64,000 bases of DNA from a virus, in the IMG/VR virus record IMGVR_UViG_3300046777_002658, positions 62,001 through 126,000 of that record. The stretch is one strand, 5' to 3'. Below are positions 38,560 through 46,783 of the stretch, one piece after another; positions within the stretch are counted from its first letter, which is position 1; the number at the start of each line of letters is the position of its first letter. Position numbers and translations under genes: made by a program. Under the pieces are notes generated by a model, which worked only from the letters and a program-made list of their open reading frames with translations, was not told the DNA's origin and made no database searches.

Positions 38560-38871
38560 ATGAACCACATAAATCTATCAGGAACTTCCCGCAACTCTAT
38601 TGGAAGTATAGCAGACAAAAACAGTAGCAGAGTAGTAGGATTCGGAAGCTCTCAAATAGTTAACGACAGAGAAGAAGTAATCTTAGACTTTGAGGTGGAG
38701 AACGAGAAAGAAGACCTCTGCGTTTCTATAGCAGAAGCAGAACAGAAAATAAGCTTTGACCCAAACACAAAGTATTTCCTTAAGATTAATGCTCCATTAT
38801 GGAATGCCACCCGGGAAAGAAATTCTTTAGGAGAGTTCGTTTGTACAGAGTCAGGTTCAGGTTTTGCTTAA
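38560..38871 (+). CDS. Hypothetical protein, 103 residues
   Basis: Ser/Gly-rich, low-complexity first 30 residues, then an acidic beta-rich part. A weak motif variant (AAAAAGAAATAGAGCAC) lies just upstream. Family unknown. Confidence 0.6.
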   Translation: MNHINLSGTSRNSIGSIADKNSSRVVGFGSSQIVNDREEVILDFEVENEKEDLCVSIAEAEQKISFDPNTKYFLKINAPLWNATRERNSLGEFVCTESGSGFA

Positions 38872-38958
38872 GCAGCTCATAAGTTTCGTTAAGTGTAAAG
38901 TTACCACAAATGTCTCTTGTACACTTTTGATTAATAAAAATAGAGAATTAGCTTCCTC

Positions 38959-39939
38959 ATGCAAACAAAATCAATTCCACCCAACTTGGAAAAGTTGGAG
39001 CATCTCAGAAGTCTTAAATCATCTATTCAGCACCGTCCACGCTCTTTGGCTAACTTTATTAAACCAAATGGACGCAGTGCTGATTTTTGTTTATCTATAG
39101 CCTATGGTTGTCTGCTGGGCTGCTCCTACTGTTATGTTCAACGCAACAACATTAATGGTAATCCTCTTACAATCTACTCAAATCGTAAAGAGCTGTTCAA
39201 TAAAGTAGTAAAGTGGCATAGTCAACTACCTAGCACTAAGCCTAAAAGCTTTAAACCTTGTGACTCTCCTTACCCTTCAGGAGAGTCAGACCAAATCAAC
39301 TATACCTATGACATAGGAGAGTCAGTAGATTTGTTGTTGAAAACTCTCTCAGAAGACGTTAATTGGTGGTTAGAAAAGCTAGTTGCTGTCTCTAGACTGA
39401 AACCCACCTTTGCAACAAAGATATCAACCCCTGTGGCTGTATCTTGTCTGATTGACTGTCCAAGCCCCCGCAAAGCCCGCATCAGAGCTTCTGTAGCCCC
39501 GCAGCATATTATAGACCAAACAGAGGTTCTTACAGCTAGTGTGAGCGATCGCATTGCTGGTCTGAATCTTGCCTATCAGAAAGGCTATGAGTGTCACTTG
39601 AACTTTAGCCCTATAGTTATTACTCCTACTTGGGTTGAGGACTACAAGAATCTTTTTCTTCAGATAGATCAATTGCTATCAGCAGAGGTAAAAGAACAGT
39701 TGCGCTGCGAGGTCATATTCCTAACTCACCATGAGAAGTTATCTCAATGGAACAGGGAAAACTTTCCTACAGATAGTGAGTCCTTATTGTGGACTCCTAA
39801 AAATCAAGAAAACAAAACTAATGGGCGTGGCTCCCAAGTTAGACGTTACAAATGGCAGCTTAAGTCTCTTTACGTAAACACTTTTAGACAGCTATTAGCA
39901 GAGTATATGCCTTATTGTAAAATAAGGTATAGCTTTTAG
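38959..39939 (+). CDS. Radical SAM protein of the spore photoproduct lyase type
   Basis: 326 residues. C51-x3-C55-x2-C58 (CLLGCSYC) binds the 4Fe-4S cluster. The context AYGCLLGCSYCYVQR and the closing segment YKWQLKSLYVNTFRQLLAEYMPYCKIRYSF (shown in part) fit the SPL family, which reverses UV-made thymine photoproducts using SAM instead of light. A phage of sunlit water would gain genome repair. Other radical SAM roles remain possible. The start is placed at the ATG at 38959, after TTAGCTTCCTC. Confidence 0.8.
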   Translation: MQTKSIPPNLEKLEHLRSLKSSIQHRPRSLANFIKPNGRSADFCLSIAYGCLLGCSYCYVQRNNINGNPLTIYSNRKELFNKVVKWHSQLPSTKPKSFKPCDSPYPSGESDQINYTYDIGESVDLLLKTLSEDVNWWLEKLVAVSRLKPTFATKISTPVAVSCLIDCPSPRKARIRASVAPQHIIDQTEVLTASVSDRIAGLNLAYQKGYECHLNFSPIVITPTWVEDYKNLFLQIDQLLSAEVKEQLRCEVIFLTHHEKLSQWNRENFPTDSESLLWTPKNQENKTNGRGSQVRRYKWQLKSLYVNTFRQLLAEYMPYCKIRYSF

Positions 39940-39989
39940 ATTTACTCTGAAAGCCGGCAAACCTGCTGTAAGAAAAAAACGGTAATAGA

Positions 39990-40018
39990 TTGCGCTTTTG
40001 GAGAAAGTAAGCTATACT
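39990..40018 (+). promoter_or_regulatory. Sigma-70-type promoter for the long RNA
   Basis: TTGCGC (39990-39995), 17-base spacer, TATACT (40013-40018). Confidence 0.6.
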
Positions 40019-40023
40019 AAGAA

Positions 40024-40685
40024 AAGTAGCAAAAGAGGGTCAGACAGCTAAGGCTGATAAAGACTCAATCTAATAGCTATTAGGCAGAGGTTACAACGGT
40101 CGTAACAAACACACTAGATAGGCGCGTTGGCCGGGCTCAGGGAAACTCCTCCCGGTATGGGGGCATATAGTCAACATAACGAACACCAACGATACTCACT
40201 GAACTTGAACCCTTCCAGTAATTATGGGCACTCCATAAGCTTAAAGTAGAAAAGAAAATACTGTTGAAAGACAGCTTCTATAGAGAGTTGGAACTGAAGA
40301 AGGGGCGTGGTACTGAGATCCTTTACCACGAGACGCGAAGAGGCATGAAGCCGTTAGAAACCGTCGAGCAAGTCTTCTATCTTTTGTGCTGCCTATTCAA
40401 CACTTTGTTCTACCAACAAAAGCACCAAACAATGCAAGCAAACTCCGTTCAGCGAAATCCCACCAGTAGAAGCAAGTTTATATTGCTGTTGGTAGAGCGG
40501 AGAGTAACCATAACAGATTGTAAGGTTAACTAGGATGTAGCAGACTTGGTAACAGAATGTCTTGTTACCTGTAAAAGTCGAGCAATCCAGGTAAGAACGT
40601 TTAGAAGGCATAGCCAAGGCGTAGTCGTATGACTGCGGGCAATAAGAGATTCTAGCATTGGCTGGAGTCTCTTATTGTTTTGAAG
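40024..40685 (+). ncRNA. Large structured RNA candidate, about 660 nt
   Basis: Gene-free, with its own promoter and terminator. Perfect stems seen: GTTAC/GTAAC (40091-40108); CGTTGG/CCAACG closing about 69 bases with an inner CCGGG/CCCGG (40124-40192); TTATGG/CCATAA (40223-40238); CGTGGTA/TACCACG (about 40305-40329); CTTTTGT/ACAAAAG (about 40381-40421); CTCCG/CGGAG (about 40443-40502); GGTAACA/TGTTACC (40548-40569); GTAGTC/GACTGC (40621-40636); and the terminal CAATAAGAGA/TCTCTTATTG (40640-40678) with TTTTG. Size and phage context recall GOLLD- or ROOL-type ornate RNAs, but no class can be assigned by eye. Confidence 0.6.
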
Positions 40686-40705
40686 TACACAACAGAGGAT
40701 TGCTT

Positions 40706-41464
40706 ATGCTAAAGGATTTGATAAAGTCTAAAAAGAAAAAAATAGAACTTCTTGTAGAACTTCTTAAAGAGAAGCTAGACAAAAAAAGCAAGAAGCCACA
40801 ACGTTGGGTTCTGAGATTTACAAACTCTCAGGGATTTGCTAAAGAATCCTTACTAAACTTGCTGACAGAAATTGGCTTGTTCCAGTTCTACTCTAAGAAC
40901 AACAGTAAGCTACTTAACGTCTCTCAAGTAGTGTATTACTTAAAGAGCGGCTGGAAAGCACTAGAAAATGGTTACACAGCAGGCAAGTCATCTGAGGTAG
41001 AAATTCATCATATAGATGGTGATATTACCAACGATAGCCCTCACAACTTGGTTGCTTTATTCAGTGGAGACCACTATTACGTCTCTGCTTGCCAAAATGG
41101 AACTTTCAGACTGGAAGATTTTTTCTGGCAGAATAGCAAAGCCACCGACCAGCCAACCCTCTTTAATAATCAAGGTAGACCAATCAAGAACCACGCTAAG
41201 TTCCTGCAACGCATAATCGCAGCTACCCTCTTCAACACCCAACGCTGGCTAGAAAAAGCAGCAATGCGAACAGGTGCTAAGGTTAAGCAGATAGTAGGCT
41301 GGGTGGTCAAAAAGCTGGGTCAAGCAGTTGAAAAAGGTGTTCAGGCTATCAAGGCTATAGCAGTGAAGCCCCAAGAAAATCAGCTCGGCAGCCCTTTACT
41401 TAACTCTCCCAAAACTACTTGGAGAGAACTCAGAAGAGCTATTCTCAAACCTGTTATAGTTTGA
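40706..41464 (+). CDS. HNH endonuclease, 252 residues
   Basis: HNH_3-type core: H101-H102-I-D104-G-D...H113-N114-L (EIHHIDGDITNDSPHNLVAL). The N-terminus is strongly basic; the C-terminal 100 residues are Lys-rich and helical (KVKQIVGWVVKKLGQAVEKGVQAIKAIAVK). Probably a free-standing homing-type nuclease. The start at ATG 40706 is favoured because an upstream GTG-type start lies in the terminator of the RNA. It directly follows the large structured RNA. Confidence 0.8.
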   Translation: MLKDLIKSKKKKIELLVELLKEKLDKKSKKPQRWVLRFTNSQGFAKESLLNLLTEIGLFQFYSKNNSKLLNVSQVVYYLKSGWKALENGYTAGKSSEVEIHHIDGDITNDSPHNLVALFSGDHYYVSACQNGTFRLEDFFWQNSKATDQPTLFNNQGRPIKNHAKFLQRIIAATLFNTQRWLEKAAMRTGAKVKQIVGWVVKKLGQAVEKGVQAIKAIAVKPQENQLGSPLLNSPKTTWRELRRAILKPVIV

Positions 41465-41466
41465 AT

Positions 41467-41523
41467 GCAAGAAAAAAGAATAGAGAATGATAAAAGATAA
41501 AACAAAGTTGACGAACAGTTCGT
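41467..41523 (+). promoter_or_regulatory. A-tract motif followed by the ACGAACAGTTCGT dyad
   Basis: GCAAGAAAAAAGAATAGAGA at 41467-41486; dyad at 41511-41523, 25 bases later. If the motif is a promoter, this places the dyad in the leader, where a repressor could bind. Confidence 0.55.
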
Positions 41524-41570
41524 CGCTGCTATGATTCTGTTAATTAATAAGGTATCAACAATGTTTGACT

Positions 41571-41765
41571 ATGAAAACACAACAGGAAGCTGTACACGTC
41601 CTTCTCCAGAACGGCTGGAGTACAAAGGAAATAAACCTTTTATTCAACCGGAAGCAATCTTGCCCTATTCCACCTTGGAGTCCAGAGAAACAACAAATCG
41701 CTCAGTCGTCTTCTACAAAAGCCTTGAGTATTTCTTTCTCTATTCCCAAAACTTCCCAGAGCTAG
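41571..41765 (+). CDS. Uncertain small gene, 64 residues
   Basis: Two frames overlap here. This one (MKTQQEAVHVLLQNGWSTKE...) has a helix-turn-helix-like start. The other (ATG 41561 to 41785, 74 residues) has a better AAGG site. Only one is probably real. Confidence 0.35.
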   Translation: MKTQQEAVHVLLQNGWSTKEINLLFNRKQSCPIPPWSPEKQQIAQSSSTKALSISFSIPKTSQS

Positions 41766-41804
41766 GAGTAATAATAGGGGGTTAATGTACAAAAGGAAAA
41801 CAAC

Positions 41805-42020
41805 ATGACAGAAGATATAAAATCATTAGCTCTACAAGCAGTTCAAACATGGGGTAACAAACCTCAGTTGTCTCAAGCTACAGAAGTAGCAGAAGAAGTG
41901 GCTGACTGCCAGCTAATGCTTGAACAGATAAAGCTGATAGTTGGCATACCAAAAGATGTTATGCAAGAAGTACAGCAGACCAAGCTTAAGAAGCTGAAGA
42001 GAGGGTTAAATGCAGAGTAA
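41805..42020 (+). CDS. MazG-like protein lacking its first metal motif, 71 residues
   Basis: The end EVAEEVADCQLMLEQIKLIVG and the start LALQAVQTWGNKPQLSQAT fit the short phage MazG-like family, but the usual EELxEL(I/V) segment between them is absent. This looks like an in-frame deletion of about 20-25 residues that removes the first ExxE pair. Enzyme activity is therefore doubtful. Confidence 0.6.
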   Translation: MTEDIKSLALQAVQTWGNKPQLSQATEVAEEVADCQLMLEQIKLIVGIPKDVMQEVQQTKLKKLKRGLNAE

Positions 42021-42198
42021 AAGAGCTAGACGTAGGGCTAGAGGGTTAGAGAGAGTTAAGAAGATAATCAGGAGTTTAACAGGGACTTTTAGTTTTGAGT
42101 ATACTCACATAGTAATAAGAAGAGGCAGTGTTCAAGCTTTCTGCCTACCGTCTGGCTTTTTATTAAACTTATCTACTCCTGGTCTGTACTCGTTATGA
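42010..42198 (+). CDS. Basic hypothetical protein, 62 residues
   Basis: Overlaps the previous gene by 11 bases and the next by 4, so the three are coupled. A very basic start (SKRARRRARGLERVKKIIRSL) suggests nucleic-acid binding. Family unknown. Confidence 0.55.
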   Translation: MQSKRARRRARGLERVKKIIRSLTGTFSFEYTHIVIRRGSVQAFCLPSGFLLNLSTPGLYSL

Positions 42199-42866
42199 GA
42201 AACCCTCTTGACCACTATGACAGCCCCGGTTGGTTTGTAACTCACCTGCCAAATTACATTACTCTTGATGGTGTCGTAGGAGAACCTTGTTCAGGGGCCG
42301 GCAACCTCTCTTCTATCCTCCCTCACTTTAAGAATGTTCAGTCAGTCTGGACTAATGATATAAACAGAAATCTAAAAGCAGACTCACACTTTGATGCAAC
42401 TAACCCCAGAAGCTGGTTAGAGTTTCCAGAAACTGATTGGGTGGTCACAAACCCACCTTTCAACCAAGCCTTCCAAATTCTCCTCAACGCCTTCTTCTTT
42501 GCTAAAAAAGGTGTTGTTTTTTTTGTCAGGCATTCATTTACAGAACCAACAGAAGAACGAGGTGAGTGGCTCTCTAACCACCCCTGCTGGGCTAACTTGG
42601 TTTATCCAAGGTTTAAGTTTGTACAAAACAACAGAGGAACCTGGCAGACTGATAGCGCACCTATTGATGCTGTAATCTGGTTGAGGCATCCTCCAGCAAA
42701 GCTAGGTCTTTTAACTATTCCTAGCAGTAAAATAGTTGGGTTCTACAATGACCCCTCTAAAGAACCTACTACAGAACAACATTTAATTAACCTACAAATT
42801 GAAGAAGGAAAAGCAGAATATGCAGTGCAACAGGTGGAAGCAAGAAAAAGCTGCAGTAGCCCCTAA
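42195..42866 (+). CDS. N6-adenine-type DNA methyltransferase-like protein, 223 residues
   Basis: Motif I E30-P-C-S-G-A-G36-N binds SAM; motif IV N86-P-P-F89 is the catalytic (N/D)PP(Y/F) of amino-methyltransferases; NDIN at 54-57 is the acidic SAM-ribose loop. No target-recognition domain is obvious. The phage may modify its own DNA against restriction. Coupled to the small basic gene before it. Confidence 0.85.
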   Translation: MRNPLDHYDSPGWFVTHLPNYITLDGVVGEPCSGAGNLSSILPHFKNVQSVWTNDINRNLKADSHFDATNPRSWLEFPETDWVVTNPPFNQAFQILLNAFFFAKKGVVFFVRHSFTEPTEERGEWLSNHPCWANLVYPRFKFVQNNRGTWQTDSAPIDAVIWLRHPPAKLGLLTIPSSKIVGFYNDPSKEPTTEQHLINLQIEEGKAEYAVQQVEARKSCSSP

Positions 42867-43263
42867 CATCGAAGCTTTAGAAAAGGCTATTGAAATTTTA
42901 GAGTCATTACCAGACAGCTTAGTAAATTTAAACTCCTGGAAAACAGGCGACACAGACTGTGGAACAGTAGCTTGCGTTGTAGGTCACTGCTGCCTTAATG
43001 AGTGGTTTAATGCTAAAGGGCTAACTCTCACAGATTGGGGTCCAGACTACATATGTCCCCATAATAAAATTGAACTTTGTTCTTGGGATGCTGTAGAAGG
43101 ATTTTTTGGTCTTAGTAGTACACAATCTTCTTTCCTTTTTAAAAAAGGTAGCTATGACTCTCCCACAGATAACAGTGTAAGTATCAGACAGCAGGTAATT
43201 AACAGAATTAAGGAGTTTGTGGATGGGAAGCAATTATCAAGTAGTGAACAATATGGCAGTTAA
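42820..43263 (+). CDS. GTVAC-family small protein, copy 3, 147 residues
   Basis: The start at ATG 42820 (AAGGAAAAG upstream) lies inside the end of the methyltransferase gene. The core DCGTVACVVGHCCLNEWF, KGLTLT, AVEGFFGL and RQQVINRIKEFV match the copies at 30399 and 37483. The CGTVAC...GHxC core is closest to copy 1. Function unknown. Confidence 0.65.
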   Translation: MQCNRWKQEKAAVAPNIEALEKAIEILESLPDSLVNLNSWKTGDTDCGTVACVVGHCCLNEWFNAKGLTLTDWGPDYICPHNKIELCSWDAVEGFFGLSSTQSSFLFKKGSYDSPTDNSVSIRQQVINRIKEFVDGKQLSSSEQYGS

Positions 43264-43423
43264 ACCCTTAACTGTACTAGAGTTTCTCTTAAAAGTTATG
43301 ATTCTAAACTCAAGGATGACTCAAGTTAACCTAGTCAAAGCAACTAAAAAGTTACAAAAAGCAAAGCTAAAACTAATAACAAGCAAAAAGCCGACAGAGC
43401 CAGGCAAAACAACTTACACATAA
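43223..43423 (+). CDS. Small basic protein, 66 residues
   Basis: ATG at 43223 with TTAAGGAG upstream inside the previous gene; a second ATG at 43253 is possible. The last 35 residues are Lys-rich (KATKKLQKAKLKLITSKK). Ends just before a terminator. Confidence 0.45.
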   Translation: MGSNYQVVNNMAVKPLTVLEFLLKVMILNSRMTQVNLVKATKKLQKAKLKLITSKKPTEPGKTTYT

Positions 43424-43429
43424 GTAGAT

Positions 43430-43495
43430 GGTCTTCTAGAAATAGAAGACCTTTTCTTTTTAATAGTATCAAGCAAGAAAAAAGAATAAAGTACG
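43430..43495 (+). promoter_or_regulatory. Terminator plus A-tract motif cassette
   Basis: GGTCTTCTA-gaaa-TAGAAGACC with TTTTCTTTTT (43430-43461), then GCAAGAAAAAAGAATAAAGT at 43473-43492. Confidence 0.7.
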
Positions 43496-43513
43496 AATAA
43501 AAGTTTGATTAAT

Positions 43514-45880
43514 ATGAAACTAACACCTTTAAATAAGTATTGTGCAACTAACATAGACTTAGAAGCACAATCAGAGCTTGAGCTGCCCACAGAAGGTGAT
43601 GCTAAAGCTATTCTGATGAATATGATCATCAGTAACCAGTATTCAGACCCTTTAAAAGCTGCTTGCAGAGAAGCTTTGCAGAATGCTTTAGACGCCAATA
43701 AAGAAGCAGGCAACCAGCATCTACCTATAATCATTAACCTACCAACTAAAGAAGAGCCTCAACTGACTATATCCGACAATGGTAAGGGGATTGATGCTGA
43801 AAGGTTTGATAACGTCTACAGGAAGATTGGTCATTCAACAAAAAGCAATGACAACGAATTTATGGGAGGTTATGGAATGGGCAGGCTTTCCATGCTTGCA
43901 GTAGCCTCTCAAGTGTTAATAAACTCTGTATCTGCAGGTATCTATTACCAGCACTCAGCCTACATAAAAGAATCAGGAAACATAGGCTTTGCAACTTTCA
44001 GCTCTCAACCAACAGACAAACCCTCTGGAACACAAATAGTTATCCCAATAGACACAAAAGACCACTTGGAAGTTAACAAACATATCAAAGAGTTAACTAC
44101 CTGGGTAGAGCAGCCTGTTGAGGTATATCACAATGGAGAGTTATGTAACAATATTCAAAACACAAGTGACTGGTCTTTAAAAGGTTGCTACAAAGATTGT
44201 CCTTGGTATCTTAAGTTTCAAAATTGCATTAATGTCGAGGTTACTATACTCCAGGGTGACTTGCCTTATCAATTAAGCGGAAAGCTTTACACTGACCTAA
44301 AAGATCACTTTAAAAATTCTGTCGGGGAGTGGAATTTAACAAGTGGGATAGAGCTAAAAAACAACCTAGAGCTAAAAAACAACCTGGTTATAAGAATGCC
44401 AGTAGGGTCTCTGGAGTTAACTCAAAGCAGGGAAAGTCTAAGGATAAATGAATTTAACAAGAAAGCCTTAGAATTTATTCCTCTGCTGCTAGAGCATATT
44501 AAAGAAAAACTTGAAGAAGCGTTACTCAGTCAACCAAGTCTAAGAGAGGTCATAAGAACGTTCTTTCTAAACTATCCATTTAGCAGCTTTGAGTTTAGAG
44601 GCAGGCAGTTTACTAGACAAAGCTATAGCTATTATAATGCTTACTCACTAAGTGATTATCGCAGAGTTTTTCCTGAAAAGTGCACTCTAATCTGGGGTAG
44701 CGAAGAAACAACAAAAAATGCGCTAAGGAGGTGGATAGCTAAACTTAGCAAAGCAACTAGTCCCTTAATCTATAAATGCACAAACAGTATACTACCCTTT
44801 CTAGACTGTGTGTGGGTTGTATATCCAGAAGGTACTACTAAGGTTAAACTTGAGTTTAAGATCAGACAAGCTCTAAATATACCAACTAGTAAGCATATTC
44901 TGTGTATACCTACAAACCAAGACCCGGAGGAGTACATAAAAACTCACCCGCTGTTCTCCTTACTAGAAGATGTTCTAGTCTATAAGCCAATACAAAAAGA
45001 AAGAAAATATAATTCTAAACCTACCACCCTAAAGTCTCTTATCAAAGGTGGTAGTGCCAGAACTCTTTTGTCTAACGCAGGATCATTATCTCAAGGAGTC
45101 TATAACTGCACAGAAAAAGTCTTTGAGCTACCTGACTCGGGTATTTATGTCAAAACAGATGAAGCAAAAACTAGGTTAGGTTCTTACCATATACCTAAAT
45201 GGTTAGACCAGAGTACACTGTTCTTTGTTAGTGACTCTATAGCAGAAAAACTAAAGGAAAACCCTCAGTGGAAGTCCTTTTCAGATTACTCTAAAGAGCA
45301 GTTTACTAACCTTGTAAATACCCATAGAAAAGGATTGGAGTTACTAGACTGGTCTGTTGATAGTACCTGGGTATCAGGTGACTGTTACTTCTGTGGGCTG
45401 CCTTGCAATGAATTTCTTGCTAAGGTCATCAAAAAATCAATGAGTGCTACAGCTCAAAACTCAGAAGAATTATCGTTGGTTAACCTACTTCTGCACCCAG
45501 ATCAAGCTTTTTGGTTAAGTAAAGCTGGCGACTCTTTTTTTGTTAACTTTAGCGAAGAGAGCGAAGAGAGCAAAAAACTTCAAAGCATTAAGAACAAACT
45601 CAAAAACAACCGCTGGAGTCTAGGTCAATATCAAGTAAAGGCACTGTCTACAACTCTTTCTGTCAAACCTTACTACACTAGCCCAAATGAGTACGCAGCC
45701 CTTAAAGTTCCTATCTTTAAGAAACTAGCAGACAAGTACCCTCTACTGATGCTGCTAATACAGAACGTGGAGATTGGTACTCAGAAACCCACCACAAAAG
45801 AAAACTTACCTCTGGCAGAAAGAAACCTGTTAGAGTCAATTGAGCAATACATGGAGCAAATAAATGCAATACATAATTGA
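43514..45880 (+). CDS. rIIA: rIIA-like protein with GHKL ATPase domain, 788 residues
   Basis: N-terminus SDPLKAACREALQNALDANKEAG (N57 in the N box), DNGKGID (88-94) and GGYGMGRLSM (118-127) give a Bergerat ATP site in the order seen in T4 rIIA. Its length is close to T4 rIIA (about 725). In T4, rIIA and rIIB act together on membrane energetics, lysis inhibition and exclusion by lambda Rex. The next gene is rIIB-like and overlaps by 17 bases, which supports the call. The start is at ATGAAACTAACA; an upstream TTG is less likely. Confidence 0.8.
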   Translation: MKLTPLNKYCATNIDLEAQSELELPTEGDAKAILMNMIISNQYSDPLKAACREALQNALDANKEAGNQHLPIIINLPTKEEPQLTISDNGKGIDAERFDNVYRKIGHSTKSNDNEFMGGYGMGRLSMLAVASQVLINSVSAGIYYQHSAYIKESGNIGFATFSSQPTDKPSGTQIVIPIDTKDHLEVNKHIKELTTWVEQPVEVYHNGELCNNIQNTSDWSLKGCYKDCPWYLKFQNCINVEVTILQGDLPYQLSGKLYTDLKDHFKNSVGEWNLTSGIELKNNLELKNNLVIRMPVGSLELTQSRESLRINEFNKKALEFIPLLLEHIKEKLEEALLSQPSLREVIRTFFLNYPFSSFEFRGRQFTRQSYSYYNAYSLSDYRRVFPEKCTLIWGSEETTKNALRRWIAKLSKATSPLIYKCTNSILPFLDCVWVVYPEGTTKVKLEFKIRQALNIPTSKHILCIPTNQDPEEYIKTHPLFSLLEDVLVYKPIQKERKYNSKPTTLKSLIKGGSARTLLSNAGSLSQGVYNCTEKVFELPDSGIYVKTDEAKTRLGSYHIPKWLDQSTLFFVSDSIAEKLKENPQWKSFSDYSKEQFTNLVNTHRKGLELLDWSVDSTWVSGDCYFCGLPCNEFLAKVIKKSMSATAQNSEELSLVNLLLHPDQAFWLSKAGDSFFVNFSEESEESKKLQSIKNKLKNNRWSLGQYQVKALSTTLSVKPYYTSPNEYAALKVPIFKKLADKYPLLMLLIQNVEIGTQKPTTKENLPLAERNLLESIEQYMEQINAIHN

Positions 45881-46745
45881 CGACAAGCACATCACCATTC
45901 ACAAAGACGGTAAAACCCACTTGATCTCAAAGGATTCAAACTCCTACTTTGACTTTATTAAGAGCACGCTGCTGAAAGCAGGAACAGCAAACACTAATCT
46001 CTTAAGTTGGGGTGGACAAATAAAACAAGCAACTGCTGGAGCTTTTAATTATAACAAGGGAAAGTTCTATTATGAAGATGAACCAGTCCCTAAGTCAGTT
46101 GGTGAGAGAATTAAAGAGTTGGAAGACCAGAATCTTCCTTTTCAACCTTTGATCAACTTTTGGTTAAAGCTCAAAGACCACCCAGATAGAGAAATAAGAG
46201 AAAAATTAGGTCAGTCAGCAGGTAGACCTGGCATACCTTTGACTTGGGATGGAGACTTAATCCTTTACACTCGTGCAAGCTGGGTTCCTCCATCTGCTGA
46301 CAAAGAAGAAATAACCAGTCTAACAAACCTTAATAGGTTTACACGTTTGGACTGGAGTAGTAACAAGTTTACCCCAGGAAAAACAATGGTTTCATCGACA
46401 GCACTAATCTGTGGTGACTTTACCTGGATAACAGAGGTATGCCCTGATGCTGGAGTTATCTATGATATTCAAGTAAACCCTCTTCATGTTGTTAAAAGCA
46501 GCCCATTGGGCGGTAAACTAGAAGTAAGCCAGTTTACCTACCTTTCCCAGCTGGAGGAGCATTCTGCGCTGACTGACAAGATATTCTTTGTTAAAGTAGA
46601 GACTAACACTTTTGGGAAGCAGCTAGTGGTAAGAAAACCCTATTCTCCTGAGTCTCTAAGAGAGTATTTGGCTAATTTGATGCCTGGCACTAATAAAATG
46701 AAAGAGACTGAGAGTCAAACTGTTTCAGTGCGCGGCGGTTGTTAA
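45864..46745 (+). CDS. rIIB: rIIB-like protein, 293 residues
   Basis: The middle (PFQPLINFWLKLKDHPDREIREKL, then GIPLTWDGDLILYTRAS) matches the rIIB pattern of PLxxFxxNLxxNPS followed by xITxDGxxLAYK. The C-terminal half resembles the rIIB region with VNPxxVV. The gene order rIIA-rIIB with an overlap is the same as in T4. A small GGGAG/CTCCC hairpin follows (46756-46773). Confidence 0.75.
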   Translation: MQYIIDDKHITIHKDGKTHLISKDSNSYFDFIKSTLLKAGTANTNLLSWGGQIKQATAGAFNYNKGKFYYEDEPVPKSVGERIKELEDQNLPFQPLINFWLKLKDHPDREIREKLGQSAGRPGIPLTWDGDLILYTRASWVPPSADKEEITSLTNLNRFTRLDWSSNKFTPGKTMVSSTALICGDFTWITEVCPDAGVIYDIQVNPLHVVKSSPLGGKLEVSQFTYLSQLEEHSALTDKIFFVKVETNTFGKQLVVRKPYSPESLREYLANLMPGTNKMKETESQTVSVRGGC

Positions 46746-46783
46746 TTTAGTTCAAGGGAGTCTTTTGGCTCCCCTAACCAATA

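Noticed and set aside
40264-40533. 89-residue open frame
   Set aside because: It lies across the strong stems of the long RNA, lacks a ribosome site and has no protein-like composition.
39940-40705. Group I or group II intron with HNH homing gene
   Set aside because: A CTCAGGGAAAC segment resembles part of the cyanobacterial tRNA-Leu group I intron, but the later conserved segments are not in the right order. The radical SAM gene upstream has a natural end, and no second exon follows.
40706-41464. IscB/IsrB-type RNA-guided nuclease
   Set aside because: The protein has an HNH core but no RuvC-like segments or bridge helix, and is much shorter than IscB.
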